Notes: generated by a model not told the origin, from the letters alone. 64,000 bases of DNA from Ptiloglossa arizonensis (GCF_051014685.1 NW_027478595.1:124001-188000); one strand, 5' to 3'. Shown: positions 46,441-62,200, counted from the stretch's first letter. Made by a program: numbers and translations.

Positions 46441-48156
46441 TACGTTTTAAGTTATACGTTATGCGTTATACGTTATACGTTATGCGTTATACGTTGTACG
46501 TTATACGTTATACGTTATACGTTATACGTTATACCTTATACGATATATGTTATACGTTATCCGTTATACGTTATACGTTATACGTTATACGTTATGCGTT
46601 ATACGTTATACGTTATACGTTATACGTTGTACGTTATACGTTATACGTTATACGTCATACGTCATAGGTTATACGATACACGTTATACGTTATACGTAGT
46701 ACGTAATACGTCATACCTTTTACGTTATTCGTTATACGTTCTTCGTTACGCGTTATACGTTATACGTTATACGTTATACGTCATAGGTTATACGATACAC
46801 GTTATACGTTATACGTTATACGTTATACGTCATAGGTTATACGATACACGTTATACGTTATACGTTATACGTTATACGTTATACGTTATACGTTATACGT
46901 TATACGTTATACGTTATACGTTATACGTTATACGTTATACGTTATACGTTATACGTTATACGTTATACGTTATACGTTATACGTTATACGTTATACGCTA
47001 TACGTTATACTTTATACGTTATACGTTATACGTTATACGTTATACGTTATACGTTATTCGTTATACGTTCCTCGTTACGCGTTATATGTTATACGTTATA
47101 CGATATACGTTATACGTTATACGTTATACGTTATACCTTATACGATATACGTTATACGTAATCCGTTATACGTTATACGTTATATGTTATACGTTATGCG
47201 TTATACGTTATACGTTATACGTTATACGTTGTACGTTATACGTTATACGTTATACGTTATACGTTATACGTTATACGTTATACGTTATACGTTATACGTT
47301 ATACGTTATACGTTATACGTTATACGTTATACGTTATACGTTATACGTTATACGTTATACGTTATACTTTATAAGTTATACTTTATAAGTTATACGTTAT
47401 ACGTTATACGTTATACGTTATACGTAATACGTTATACTTTATAAGTTATACGTTATACGTTATACGTTATACGTTATACGTTATACGTTATACGTAATAC
47501 GTTATACGTTATACGTTATACGTTACACGCTATACGTTATACTTTATACGTCATACGTTATACGTTATACGTTATACGTTATGCGTTATACGTTATACGT
47601 TCTGCGTTATACGTTGTACGTTACACGTTATGCTTTACACGTTGTACGTTATACGTTATACGTTATACGTTGTACGTTATACGTTATACGTCGTACGTTA
47701 TACGTTATACGTTATACGTTATACGTTATACGTCATACGTTATACGTTATACGTCATACGTTATACGTTATACGTTATACGTTATACGTTATACGTTATA
47801 CGTTATACGTTATACGTTATACGTTATACGTTATACGTTATACGTCATACGTGTTACGTTATACGTTATACGTTATACGTTATACGTTATACGTTATACG
47901 TTATACGATATACGTTATACGTTATACGTTATACGTTATAAGTTATACGTTATACGTTATACGTTATACGTTATTCGTTATACGTTATACGTTATACGTT
48001 ATACGTTATACGTTATACGTTATACGTTATACGTCATACGTGTTACGTTATACGTTATACGTTATACGTTATACGTTATACGTTATACGTTATACCTTAT
48101 ACGATATACGTTATACGTAATCCGTTATACGTTATACGTTATATGTTATACGTTAT

Positions 48157-50060
48157 ATGTTTTACGTTATGCGTTATACGTTATACGTTATACGTTATAC
48201 GTTGTACGTTATACGTTATACGTTATACGTTATACGTTATACGTTATACGTTATACGTTATACGTTATACGTTATACGTTATACGTTATACGTTATACGT
48301 TATACGTTATACGTTATACGTTATACGTTATACTTTATAAGTTATACTTTATAAGTTATACGTTATACGTTATACGTTATACGTTATACGTTATACGTTA
48401 TACGTTATACGTAATACGTTATACTTTATAAGTTATACGTTATACGTTATACGTTATACGTTATACGTTATACGTTATACGTAATACGTTATACGTTATA
48501 CGTTATACGTTACACGCTATACGTTATACTTTATACGTCATACGTTATACGTTATACGTTATACGTTATGCGTTATACGTTACACGTTCTGCGTTATACG
48601 TTGTACGTTATACGTTATGCTTTACACGTTGTACGTTATACGTTATACGTTATACGTTGTACGTTATACGTTATACGTCGTACGTTATACGTTATACGTT
48701 ATACGTTATACGTTATACGACATACCTTATACGTTATACGTCATACGTTATACGTTATACGTTATACGTTATACGTTATACGTTATACGTTATACGTTAT
48801 ACGTTATACGTTATACGTTATACGTTATACGTCATACGTGTTACGTTATACGTTATACGTTATACGTTATACGTTATACGTTATACGTTATACGTTATAC
48901 GATATACGTTATAAGTTATACGTTATACGTTATAAGTTATACGTTATACGTTATACGTTATACGTTATACGTTATACGTTATACGTTATACGTTATACGT
49001 TATACGTTATACGTTATACGTTATACGTTATACGTTATACGTTATACGTTATACGTTATACGTTATACGTTATACGATATACGTTATACGTTATACGTTA
49101 TACGTTATACGTTATACGTTATACGTTATACGTTATACGTTATACGTTATACGTTATACGTTATACGTTATACGTTATACGTTATACGTTATACGTTATA
49201 CGTTATACGTTATACGTTATACGTTATACGTTATACGTTATACGTTATACGTTATACGTTATACGTTATACGTTATACGTTATACGTTATACTTTATACG
49301 TTATACGTTATACGTTATACGTTATACTTTATACGTTATACGTTATACGTTATACGTTATACGTTATACGTTATACGTTATACGTTATACGTTATACGTT
49401 ATACGTTGTGCGTTATACGTTATACGACATACGATACACGTTATATGTTATACGTAATATGTAATACGTTATACGTTTTACGTTATTCGTTATACGTTCT
49501 TCGTTACGCGTTATACGTTATACGTTATACGTTATACGTTATACGTTATATCTTATACGATATACGTTATACGTTATCCGTTATACGTTATAGGTTATAC
49601 GTTATACGTTATGCGTTATACGTTATACGTTATACGTTATACGTTGTACGTTATACGTTATACGTTATACGTTATAAGTTATACGTTATACGTTGTACGT
49701 TATACGTTATACGCTATACGTTATACGTTATACGTTATACGTTATACGTTATACGTTATACGTTATACTTTATACGTTATACGTTATACGTTATACGTTA
49801 TACGTTATACGTTATACGTTATACGTTATACGTTATACGTTATACGTTATACGTTATACGTTATACGTTATACGTTATACGTTATACGTTATACGTTATA
49901 CGTTATACGTTATACGTTATACGTTATACGTTATACGTTATACGTTATACGTCATACGTGTTACGTTATACGTTATACGTTATACGTTATACGTTATACG
50001 TTATACGTTATACCTTATACGATATACGTTATACGTAATCCGTTATACGTTATACGTTAT
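48157..50060 (+). repeat. About 1,900-bp tandem duplication, first copy
   Basis: Landmarks at 48157, 48568, 48617, 48657 and 49611 recur at +1,904, +1,897, +1,897, +1,897 and +1,904. A related, shorter block precedes it by 987 bp (47630 and 47670 to 48617 and 48657). It includes a TTTATAA pair, a GCTTTACACG block, a GTGTTAC unit and a cassette at 49496. Confidence 0.85.
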
Positions 50061-51960
50061 ATGTTTTACGTTATGCGTTATACGTTATACGTTATACGTT
50101 ATACGTTGTACGTTATACGTTATACGTTATACGTTATACGTTATACGTTATACGTTATACGTTATACGTTATACGTTATACGTTATACGTTATACGTTAT
50201 ACGTTATACGTTATACGTTATACGTTATACTTTATAAGTTATACTTTATAAGTTATACGTTATACGTTATACGTTATACGTTATACGTTATACGTTATAC
50301 GTTATACGTAATACGTTATACTTTATAAGTTATACGTTATACGTTATACGTTATACGTTATACGTTATACGTTATACGTAATACGTTATACGTTATACGT
50401 TATACGTTACACGCTATACGTTATACTTTATACGTCATACGTTATACGTTATACGTTATACGTTATGCGTTATACGTTACACGTTCTGCGTTATACGTTG
50501 TACGTTATACGTTATGCTTTACACGTTGTACGTTATACGTTATACGTTATACGTTGTACGTTATACGTTATACGTCGTACGTTATACGTTATACGTTATA
50601 CGTTATACGTTATACGACATACCTTATACGTTATACGTCATACGTTATACGTTATACGTTATACGTTATACGTTATACGTTATACGTTATACGTTATACG
50701 TTATACGTTATACGTTATACGTTATACGTCATACGTGTTACGTTATACGTTATACGTTATACGTTATACGTTATACGTTATACGTTATACGTTATACGAT
50801 ATACGTTATAAGTTATACGTTATACGTTATAAGTTATACGTTATACGTTATACGTTATACGTTATACGTTATACGTTATACGTTATACGTTATACGTTAT
50901 ACGTTATACGTTATACGTTATACGTTATACGTTATACGTTATACGTTATACGTTATACGTTATACGTTATACGTTATACGATATACGTTATACGTTATAC
51001 GTTATACGTTATACGTTATACGTTATACGTTATACGTTATACGTTATACGTTATACGTTATACGTTATACGTTATACGTTATACGTTATACGTTATACGT
51101 TATACGTTATACGTTATACGTTATACGTTATACGTTATACGTTATACGTTATACGTTATACGTTATACGTTATACGTTATACGTTATACGTTATACTTTA
51201 TACGTTATACGTTATACGTTATACGTTATACTTTATACGTTATACGTTATACGTTATACGTTATACGTTATACGTTATACGTTATACGTTATACGTTATA
51301 CGTTATACGTTGTGCGTTATACGTTATACGACATACGATACACGTTATATGTTATACGTAATATGTAATACGTTATACGTTTTACGTTATTCGTTATACG
51401 TTCTTCGTTACGCGTTATACGTTATACGTTATACGTTATACGTTATACGTTATATCTTATACGATATACGTTATACGTTATCCGTTATACGTTATAGGTT
51501 ATACGTTATACGTTATGCGTCATACGTTATACGTTATACGTTATACGTTGTACGTTATACGTTATACGTTATACGTTATAAGTTATACGTTATACGTTGT
51601 ACGTTATACGTTATACGCTATACGTTATACGTTATACGTTATACGTTATACGTTATACGTTATACGTTATACTTTATACGTTATACGTTATACGTTATAC
51701 GTTATACGTTATACGTTATACGTTATACGTTATACGTTATACGTTATACGTTATACGTTATACGTTATACGTTATACGTTATACGTTATACGTTATACGT
51801 TATACGTTATACGTTATACGTTATACGTTATACGTTATACGTTATACGTTATACGTTATACGTTATACGTTATACGTTATACGTTATACGTTATACGTTA
51901 TACGTTATACGTTATACGTTATACTTTATACGTTATACGTTATACGTTATACGTTATACG
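50061..51960 (+). repeat. About 1,900-bp tandem duplication, second copy
   Basis: This is the second copy of 48,157-50,060, with its cassette at 51400. It differs by one-heptamer gains and losses and a few substitutions, for example GCGTCATAC near 51,517 where the first copy has GCGTTATAC. Confidence 0.85.
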
Positions 51961-52282
51961 TTATACGTTATACGTTATACGTTATACGTTATACGTTATA
52001 CGATATACGTTATACGTTATACGTTATACGTTATACGTTATACGTCATACGTCATAGGTTATACGATACACGTTATACGTTATACGTAGTACGTAATACG
52101 TCATACCTTTTACGTTATTCGTTATACGTTCTTCGTAACGCGTTATACGTTATACGTTCTTCGTAACGCGTTATACGTTATACGTTATACGTTATACGTC
52201 ATAGGTTATACGATACACGTTATTCGTTATACGTTATACGTTATACGTTATACGTTATACGTTATACGTTATACGTTATACG

Positions 52283-52646
52283 TTGTGCGTTATACGTTAT
52301 ACGACATACGATACACGTTATATGTTATACGTAATATGTAATACGTTATACGTTTTTCGTTATTCGTTATACGTTCTTCGTTACGCGTTATACGTTATAC
52401 GTTATACGTTATACGTTATACGTTATATCTTATACGATATACGTTATACGTTATCCGTTATACGTTATAGGTTATACGTTATACGTTATGCGTTATACGT
52501 TATACGTTATACGTTATACGTTGTACGTTATACGTTATACGTTATACGTTATAAGTTATACGTTATACGTTGTACGTTATACGTTATACGCTATACGTTA
52601 TACGTTATACGTTATACGTTATACGTTATACGTTATACTTTATACG
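52283..52646 (+). repeat. Partial third HOR copy cut by the gap
   Basis: The GTTGTGC, GACATAC and GATACAC junction at 52,283 matches 51,310 (973 bp earlier) and runs through a cassette (52373), a TTATATC unit and a GCTATAC unit to a TTTATAC unit. It then stops at the N run. The assembly therefore ends in the middle of a repeat unit and not at a natural array edge. Confidence 0.8.
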
Positions 52647-52746
52647 NNNNNNNNNNNNNNNNNNNNNNNNNNNNNNNNNNNNNNNNNNNNNNNNNNNNNN
52701 NNNNNNNNNNNNNNNNNNNNNNNNNNNNNNNNNNNNNNNNNNNNNN
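52647..52746. other. Assembly gap of exactly 100 N
   Basis: There are one hundred consecutive N between a left flank ending in TATACG and a right flank beginning TAACGTATAACG. Exactly 100 N is the customary placeholder for a gap of unknown size, so the true distance is not known. The repeat orientation is opposite on the two sides. Confidence 0.98.
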
Positions 52747-53170
52747 TAACGTATAACGTATAACGTATAACGTATAACGTATAACGTATAACGTATAACG
52801 TATAACGTATAACCTATAACGTATAACGTATAACGTATAACGTATAACGTATAACGTATAACGTATAACGTCTAACGTATAACGTATAACGTATAACGTA
52901 TAACGTCTAACGTATAACGTATAACGTATAACGTATAACGTATAACGTATAACGTATAACGTATAACGTATAACGTATAACGTATAACGTATAACGTATA
53001 ACGTATAACGTATAACGTATAACGTATAACGTATAACGTATAACGTATAACGTATAACGTATAACGTATAACGTATAACGTATAACGTATAACGTATAAC
53101 GTATAACGTATAACGTATAACGTATAACGTATAACGTATAACGTATATCGTATAACGTATAACGTATAAC

Positions 53171-56100
53171 GAATAACGTAAAACGTATAACGCATAATGT
53201 ATAACGTATAACGTATAACGTATTACGTATAACCTATGACGTATAACGTATAACGTATAACGAATAACGTAAAACGTATAACGCATAATGTATAACGTAT
53301 AACGTATAACGTATTACGTATAACCTATGACGTATAACGTATAACGTATAACGTATATCTTGTAACGAAAAACGTATAACGAATAACGTAAAACGTATGA
53401 CGCATTACATGCTACGTATAAAGTATAACATTCAACGTATAACCTATGACGTATAACGTATAACTTGTAACGTATAACGTATAACGTATAACGTATAACC
53501 TATAACGTATAACGTATAACGTATAACGTATAACGTATAACGTATAACGTATAACGTATAACGTATAACGTATAACGTATAACGTATAACGTATAACGTA
53601 TAACGTATAACGTATAACGTATAACGTATAACGTATAACGTATAACGTATAACGTATAACGTATAACGTATAACGTATAACGTATTACGTATAACCTATG
53701 ACGTATAACGTATAACGTATAACGTATATCTTGTAACGAAAAACGTATAACGAATAACGTAAAACGTATGACGCATTACATGCTACGTATAAAGTATAAC
53801 ATTCAACGTATAACCTGTGACGTATAACGTATAACTTGTAACGTATAACGTATAACGTATAACGTATAACGTATAACGTATAACGTATAACGTATAACGT
53901 ATAACGTATAACGTATAACGTATAACGTATAACGTATAACGTATAACCTATGACGTATAACGTATAACGTATAACGTATAACCTATGACGTATAACGTAT
54001 AACGTATAACGTATAACGTATAACGTATAATGTATAACGTATAACATGTAACGTATAACGTATAACGTATAACGTGTAACGTATAACGTGTAACGTATAT
54101 CGTATAACGTATAACGTATAACGTATAACGTATAACGTATAACGTATAACGTATAACGTATAACGTATAACGTATAACGTATAACGTATAACGTATAACG
54201 TATAACGTATAACGTATAACGTATAACGTATAACGTATAACGTATAACGTATAACGTATAACGTATAACGTATAACGTATAACGTATAACGTATAACGTA
54301 TAACGTCTAACGTATAACGTATAACGTATAACGTATAACGTCTAACGTATAACGTATAACGTATAACGTATAACGTATAACGTATAACGTATAACGTATA
54401 ACGTATAACGTATAACGTATAACGTATAACGTATAACGTATAACGTATAACGTATAACGTATAACGTATAACGTATAACGTATAACGTATAACGTATAAC
54501 GTATAACGTATAACGTATAACGTATAACGTATAACGTATAACGTATAACGTATAACGTATAACGTATAACGTATAACGTCTAACGTATAACGTATAACGT
54601 ATAACGTACAACGTATAACGTATAACGTATAACGTATAACGTATAACGTATATCGTATAACGTATAACGTATAACGTATAACGTATAACGTATAACTTGT
54701 AACGAAAAACGTATAACGAATAACGTAAAACGTATGAGGCATTACATGCTACGTATAAAGTATAACATTCAACGTAAAACGTATAACGTATAACGTATAA
54801 CGTTTAACGTGTAACGAAGAACGTATAAAGAATAACGTATAACGTATATCGTATAACGTACAACTTATAACGTATAACGTACAACGTATAACGTATAACG
54901 TAAAACGTATAACGTATAACGTATAACGTATAACGTATAACGTATAACGTATAACGTATAACGTATAACGTATAACGTATAACGTATAACGTATAACGTA
55001 TAACGTATAAAGTATAACGTATAACGTATAACGTATAACGTATAACGTATAACGTATAACGTAGAACGTACAACGTATTACATATAACGTATAATGTATA
55101 ACGTATAACGTATAACGTATAACGTATAACGTATAACGTATAACGTATAACGTATAACGTATAAAGTATAACGTATAACGTTTAACGTATAACGTATAAC
55201 GTATAACGTATAACGTATAACGTATAACGTATAACGTATAACGTATAACGTATAACGTATAACGTATAACGTATAACGTATAACGTATAACGTATAACGT
55301 ATAACGTATAACGTATAACGTATAACGTATAACGTATAACGTCTAACGTATAACGTATAACGTGTAACGTATAACGTATATCGTATAACGTATAACGTAT
55401 AACGTATAACGAATAACGTAAAACGTATAACGCATAATGTATAACGTATTACGTATAACGTATTACGTATAACCTATGACGTATAACGTATAACGTATAA
55501 CGTATAACTTGTAACGAAAAACGTATAACGAATAACGTAAAACGTATGACGCATTACATGCTACGTATAAAGTATAACATTCAACGTATAACCTATGACG
55601 TATAACATATAACTTGTAACGTATAACGTATAACGTATAACGTATAACCTATAACGTATAACGTATAACGTATAACGTATAACGTATAACGTATAACGTA
55701 TAACGTATAACGTATAACGTATAACGTATAACGTATAACGTATAAAGTATAACGTATAACGTATAACGTATAACGTATAACGTATAACGTATTACGTATA
55801 ACGTATAACGTATAACGTATAACGTATAACGTATAACGTATAACGTATAACGTATAACGTATAACGTATAACGTATAACGTATAACGTATAACGTATAAC
55901 GTATAACGTATAACGTATAACGTATAACGTATAACGTATAACGTATAACGTATAACGTATAACGTATATCGTATAACGTATAACGTATAACGTATAACGT
56001 ATAACGTATAACGTATAACGTATAACGTATAACGTATAACGTATAACGTATAACGTATAACGTATAACATATAACGTATAACGTATAACGTATAACGTAT

Positions 56101-59100
56101 AACGTATGACGTATAACGTATAACGTATAACGTATAACGTATAACGTCTAACGTATAACGTATAACGTATAACGTATAACGTATATCGTATAACGTATAA
56201 CGTATAACGAATAACGTAAAACGTATAACGCATAATGTATAACGTATAACGTATAACGTATTACGTATAACCTATGACGTATAACGTATAACGTATAACG
56301 TATATCTTGTAACGAAAAACGTATAACGAATAACGTAAAACGTATGACGCATTACATGCTACGTATAAAGTATAACATTCAACGTATAACCTATGACGTA
56401 TAACGTATAACTTGTAACGTATAACGTATAACGTATAACGTATAACCTATAACGTATAACGTATAACGTATAACGTATAACGTATAACGTATAACGTATA
56501 ACGTATAACGTATAACGTATAACGTATAACGTATAACGTATAACGTATAACGTATAAAGTATAACGTATAACGTATAACGTATAACGTATAACGTATAAC
56601 GTATTACGTATAACGTATAACGTATAACGTATAACGTATAACGTATAACGTATAACGTATAACGTATAACGTATAACGTATAACGTATAACGTATAACGT
56701 ATAACGTATAACGTAACACCTATAACGTATAAAGTATAACGTATAACGTATAACGTATAACGTATAACGTATAACGTATAACGTATAACGTATAACGTAT
56801 ATCGTATAACGTATATCGTATAACGTATAACGTATAACGAATAACGTATAACGTATAACGTATAACGTATAACGTATAACGTATAACGTATAACGTATAA
56901 CGTATAACGTATAACGTATAACGTATAACGTATAACGTATAACGTATAACGTATAACGTATAACGTATAACGTATAACGTATAACGTATAACGTATAACG
57001 TATAACGTATAACGTATAACGTATAACGTATAACGTATAACGTATAACGTATAACGTATAACGTATAACGTATATCGTATAACGTATAACGTATAACGTA
57101 TAACGTATAACGTATAACGTATAACGTATAACGTATAACGTATAACGTATAACGTATAACGTATAACGTATAACGTATAACGCATAACGTATAACGTATA
57201 ACGTATAACGTATAACGTATAACGTCTAACGTATAACGTATAACGTCTAACGTATAACGTATAACGTATAACGTATAACGTATATCGTATAACGTATAAC
57301 GTATAACGAATAACGTAAAACGTATAACGCATAATGTATAACGTATAACGTATAACGTATTACGTATAACCTATGACGTATAACGTATAACGTATAACGA
57401 ATAACGTAAAACGTATAACGCATAATGTATAACGTATAACGTATAACGTATTACGTATAACCTATGACGTATAACGTATAACGTATAACGTATATCTTGT
57501 AACGAAAAACGTATAACGAATAACGTAAAACGTATGACGCATTACATGCTACGTATAAAGTATAACATTCAACGTATAACCTATGACGTATAACGTATAA
57601 CTTGTAACGTATAACGTATAACGTATAACGTATAACCTATAACGTATAACGTATAACGTATAACGTATAACGTATAACGTATAACGTATAACGTATAACG
57701 TATAACGTATAACGTGTAACGTATAACGTATAACGTATAACGTATAACGTATAACGTATAACGTATAACGTATAACGTATAACGTATAACGTATAACGTA
57801 TAACGTATAACGTATAACGTATGACGTATAACGTATAACGTATAACGTATAAAGTATAACGTATAATGTATAACGTATAACGTATAACGTATAACGTATT
57901 ACGTATAACGTATAACGTATAACGTATAACGTATAACGTATAACGTATAACGTATAACGTATAACGTATAACGTATATCGTATAACGTATAACGTATAAC
58001 GTATAACGTATAACGTATAACGTATAACGTATAACGTATAACGTATGACGTATAACGTATAACGTATAACGTATAACGTATAACGTATAACCTATGACGT
58101 ATAACGTATAACGTATAACGTATAACGTATAACGTATAATGTATAAGGTATAACATGTAACGTATAACGTATAACGTATAACGTGTAACGTATAACGTGT
58201 AACGTATATCGTATAACGTATAACGTATAACGTATAACGTATAACGTATAACGTATAACGTATAACGTATAACGTATAACGTATAACGTATAACGTATAA
58301 CGTATAACGTATAACGTATAACGTATAACGTATAACGTATAACGTATAACGTATAACGTATAACGTATAACGTATAACGTATAACGTATAACGTATAACG
58401 TATAACGTATAACGTATAACGTATAACGTATAACTTGTAACGAAAAACGTATAACGAATAACGTAAAACGTATGACGCATTACATGCTACGTATAAAGTA
58501 TAACATTCAACGTATAACCTATGACGTATAACATATAACTTGTAACGTATAACGTATAACGTATAACGTATAACCTATAACGTATAACGTATAACGTATA
58601 ACGTATAACGTATAACGTATAACGTATAACGTATAACGTATAACGTATAACGTATAACGTATAACGTATAAAGTATAACGTATAACGTATAACGTATAAC
58701 GTATAACGTATAACGTATAACGTATAACGTATAACGTATAACGTATAACGTATAACGTATAACGTATAACGTATAACGTATAACGTATAACGTATAACGT
58801 ATAACGTATAACGTATAACGTATAACGTATAACGTATAACGTATAACGTATAACGTATAACGTACATCGTATAACGTATAACGTATAACGTATAACGTAT
58901 AACGTATAACGTATAACGTATAACGTATAACGTATAACGTATAACGTATAACGTATAACATATAACGTATAACGTATAACGTATAACGTATAACGTACAA
59001 CGTATAACGTATAACGTATAACGTATAACGTATAACGTCTAACGTATAACGTATAACGTATAACGTATAACGTATATCGTATAACGTATAACGTATAACG

Positions 59101-61915
59101 AATAACGTAAAACGTATAACGCATAATGTATAACGTATAACGTATAACGTATTACGTATAACCTATGACGTATAACGTATAACGTATAACGTATATCTTG
59201 TAACGAAAAACGTATAACGAATAACGTAAAACGTATGACGCATTACATGCTACGTATAAAGTATAACATTCAACGTATAACCTATGACGAATAACGTATA
59301 ACTTGTAACGTATAACGTATAACGTATAACGTATAACCTATAACGTATAACGTATAACGTATAACGTATAACGTATTACGTATAACGTATAACGTATAAC
59401 GTATAACGTATAACGTATAACGTATAACGTATAACGTATAACGTATAACGTATAACGTATAACGTATAACGTATAACGTATAACGTATAACGTATAACGT
59501 ATAACGTATAACGTATAACGTATAACGTATAACGTATAAAGTATAACGTACAACGTATAACGTATAACGTATAACGTATAACGTATAACGTATAACGTAT
59601 AACGAATAACGTATAACGTATAACGTATAACGTATAACGTATAACGTATAACGTATAACGTATAACGTATAACGTATAACGTATAACGTATAACGTATAA
59701 CGTATAACGTATAACGTATAACGTATAACGTATAACGTATAACGTATAACGTATAACGTATAACGTATAACGTATAACGTATAACGTATAACGTATAACG
59801 TATAACGTATAACGTATAACGTATAACGTATATCGTATAACGTATAACGTATAACGTATAACGTATAACGTATAACGTATAACGTATAACGTATAACGTA
59901 TAACGTATAACGTATAACGTATAACGTATAACGTATAACGCATAACGTATAACGTATAACGTATAACGTATAACGTATAACGTCTAACGTATAACGTATA
60001 ACGTCTAACGTATAACGTATAACGTATAACGTATAACGTATATCGTATAACGTATAACGTATTACGAATAACGTAAAACGTATAACGCATAATGTATAAC
60101 GTATAACGTATAACGTATTACGTATAACCTATGACGTATAACGTATAACGTATAACGAATAACGTAAAACGTATAACGCATAATGTATAACGTATAACGT
60201 ATAACGTATTACGTATAACCTATGACGTATAACGTATAACGTATAACGTATATCTTGTAACGAAAAACGTATAACGAATAACGTAAAACGTATGACGCAT
60301 TGCATGCTACGTATAAAGTATAACATTCAACGTATAACCTATGACGTATAACGTATAACTTGTAACGTATAACGTATAACGTATAACGTATAACCTATAA
60401 CGTATAACGTATAACGTATAACGTATAACGTATAACGTATAACGTATAACGTATAACGTATAACGTATAACGTATAACGTGTAACGTATAACGTATAACG
60501 TATAACGTATAACGTATAACGTATAACGTATAACGTATAACGTATAACGTATAACGTATAACGTATAACGTATAACGTATAACGTATGACGTATAACGTA
60601 TAACGTATAACGTATAAAGTATAACGTATAATGTATAACGTATAACGTATAACGTATAACGTATTACGTATAACGTATAACGTATAACGTATAACGTATA
60701 ACGTATAACGTATAACGTATAACGTATAACGTATAACGTATATCGTATAACGTATAACGTATAACGTATAACGTATAACGTATAACGTATAACGTATAAC
60801 GTATAACGTATGACGTATAACGTATAACGTATAACGTATAACGTATAACGTATAACCTATGACGTATAACGTATAACGTATAACGTATAACGTATAACGT
60901 ATAATGTATAACGTATAACATGTAACGTATAACGTATAACGTATAACGTGTAACGTATAACGTGTAACGTATATCGTATAACGTATAACGTATAACGTAT
61001 AACGTATAACGTATAACGTATAACGTATAACGTATAACGTATAACGTATAACGTATAACGTATAACGTATAACGTATAACGTATAACGTATAACGTATAA
61101 CGTATAACGTATAACGTATAACGTATAACGTATAACGTATAACGTATAACGTATAACGTATAACGTATAACGTATAACGTATAACGTATAACGTATAACT
61201 TGTAACGAAAAACGTATAACGAATAACGTAAAACGTATGACGCATTACATGCTACGTATAAAGTATAACATTCAACGTATAACCTATGACGTATAACATA
61301 TAACTTGTAACGTATAACGTATAACGTATAACGTATAACCTATAACGTATAACGTATAACGTATAACGTATAACGTATAACGTATAACGTATAACGTATA
61401 ACGTATAACGTATAACGTATAACGTATAACGTATAAAGTATAACGTATAACGTATAACTTATAACGTATAACGTATAACGTATAACGTATAACGTATAAC
61501 GTATAACGTATAACGTATAACGTATAACGTATAACGTATAACGTATAACGTATAACGTATAACGTATAACGTATAACGTATAACGTATAACGTATAACGT
61601 ATAACGTATAACGTATAACGTATAACGTATAACGTACATCGTATAACGTAGAACGTATAACGTATAACGTATAACGTATAACGTATAACGTATAACGTAT
61701 AACGTATAACGTATAACATATAACGTATAACGTATAACGTATAACGTATAACGTACAACGTATAACGTATAACGTATAACGTATAACGTATAACGTCTAA
61801 CGTATAACGTATAACGTATAACGTATAACGTATATCGTATAACGTATAACGTATAACGAATAACGTAAAACGTATAACGCATAATGTATAACGTATAACG
61901 TATAACGTATTACGT
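53171..61915 (-). repeat. Second right-arm variant block (GAATAACG...GCATAATG)
   Basis: A shorter variant run, on the + strand GAATAACGTAAAACG followed by a CGCATAATG unit, starts at 53171, 53262, 55411, 56209, 57308, 57399, 59100, 60066, 60157 and 61858. It occurs in close pairs 91 bp apart (53171/53262, 57308/57399, 60066/60157) and as singles, usually just upstream of a 77-bp cassette. Confidence 0.85.
56700..59450 (-). repeat. Right-arm 2,758-bp HOR, copy 1
   Basis: It contains the cassette trio 57497, 58435, 59198 and the variant blocks 57308, 57399 and 59100. The same trio and blocks recur at 60255, 61200, 61956 and 60066, 60157, 61858, at offsets of 2,758, 2,765 and 2,758 bp. The end points are approximate. 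A diverged earlier relative holds cassettes 55509 and 56307, at offsets of 2,926 and 2,891. Confidence 0.85.
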
Positions 61916-62200
61916 ATAACCTATGACGTATAACGTATAACGTATAACGTATATCTTGTAACGAAAAACGTATAACGAATAACGTAAAACGTATGACGCA
62001 TTACATGCTACGTATAAAGTATAACATTCAACGTATAACCTATGACGTATAACGTATAACTTGTAACGTATAACGTATAACGTATAACTTGTAACGTATA
62101 ACGTATAACGTATAACGTATAACCTATAACGTATAACGTATAACGTATAACGTATAACGTATAACGTATAACGTATAACGTATAACGTATAACGTATAAC
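59451..62200 (-). repeat. Right-arm 2,758-bp HOR, copy 2
   Basis: This copy repeats copy 1 with a one-heptamer gain between the first and second cassettes. Downstream of 62,200 the pattern breaks into a cassette-free stretch of about 1.8 kb with local duplications, such as 63,417 and 63,536, 119 bp apart. Confidence 0.83.

Larger units (their letters stand above)
18177..52379 (+). repeat. GTTCTTC cassette copies in subdomains B and C
   Basis: A relative of the A cassette persists with GTAATAT, GTTTTAC or CTTTTAA, GTTATTC, GTTCTTC and GTTACGC units. GTTCTTC starts at 18177, 19626, 21880, 23728, 25240, 26956, 27537, 27789, 28594, 29175, 29595, 30547, 31128, 31562, 33648, 34271, 35132, 37855, 39276, 39829, 41173, 41607, 44141, 44575, 46738, 47067 (GTTCCTC), 49496, 51400, 52128, 52156 and 52373. 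All intervals are multiples of 7 except 25240-26956, explained by the 8-bp unit at 26,787. Spacings of 581 bp (26956-27537, 28594-29175, 30547-31128) and 434 bp recur. Confidence 0.87.
1..52646 (+). repeat. Left heptamer satellite array (TTATACG)n
   Basis: The whole segment is tandem TTATACG units with scattered single-base variants such as GTCATAC, GTTATGC, GTTACAC, GTTATAA, GATATAC, GTTATTC and GTAATAC. It has about 7,520 unit slots. I found no unique or non-heptameric sequence anywhere in it. The unit starts at position 1 mid-array, so the array continues upstream of the window. Anchors (GTAGTAT cassettes, then GTTCTTC units) are separated by exact multiples of 7 bp apart from six located odd-length units. 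Open frames of up to 473 codons on this strand are repeat artefacts: all three frames encode the same heptapeptide, and there is no codon bias, initiation context or domain. Satellite identity is seen directly; a heterochromatic location is inferred. Confidence 0.97.
37327..52646 (+). repeat. Subdomain C: TTTATAA-pair domain
   Basis: This part is marked by two TTTATAA units separated by one GTTATAC. The motif starts at 37,330, 38,219, 38,639, 38,996, 40,830, 43,798, 47,368, 48,334 and 50,231. All spacings are multiples of 7 (889, 420, 357, 1,834, 2,968, 3,570, 966, 1,897). It contains a 2,968-bp tandem duplication and an about 1,900-bp one, and it ends at the assembly gap inside a partial HOR copy. 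B-type GCTTTACACG blocks persist here, so C looks derived from B. Confidence 0.72.

Noticed and set aside
52633..53286. Open frames running through the N block on either strand.
   Set aside because: They exist only because N codons are not stops. The sequence is unknown and the repeat orientation differs on the two sides.
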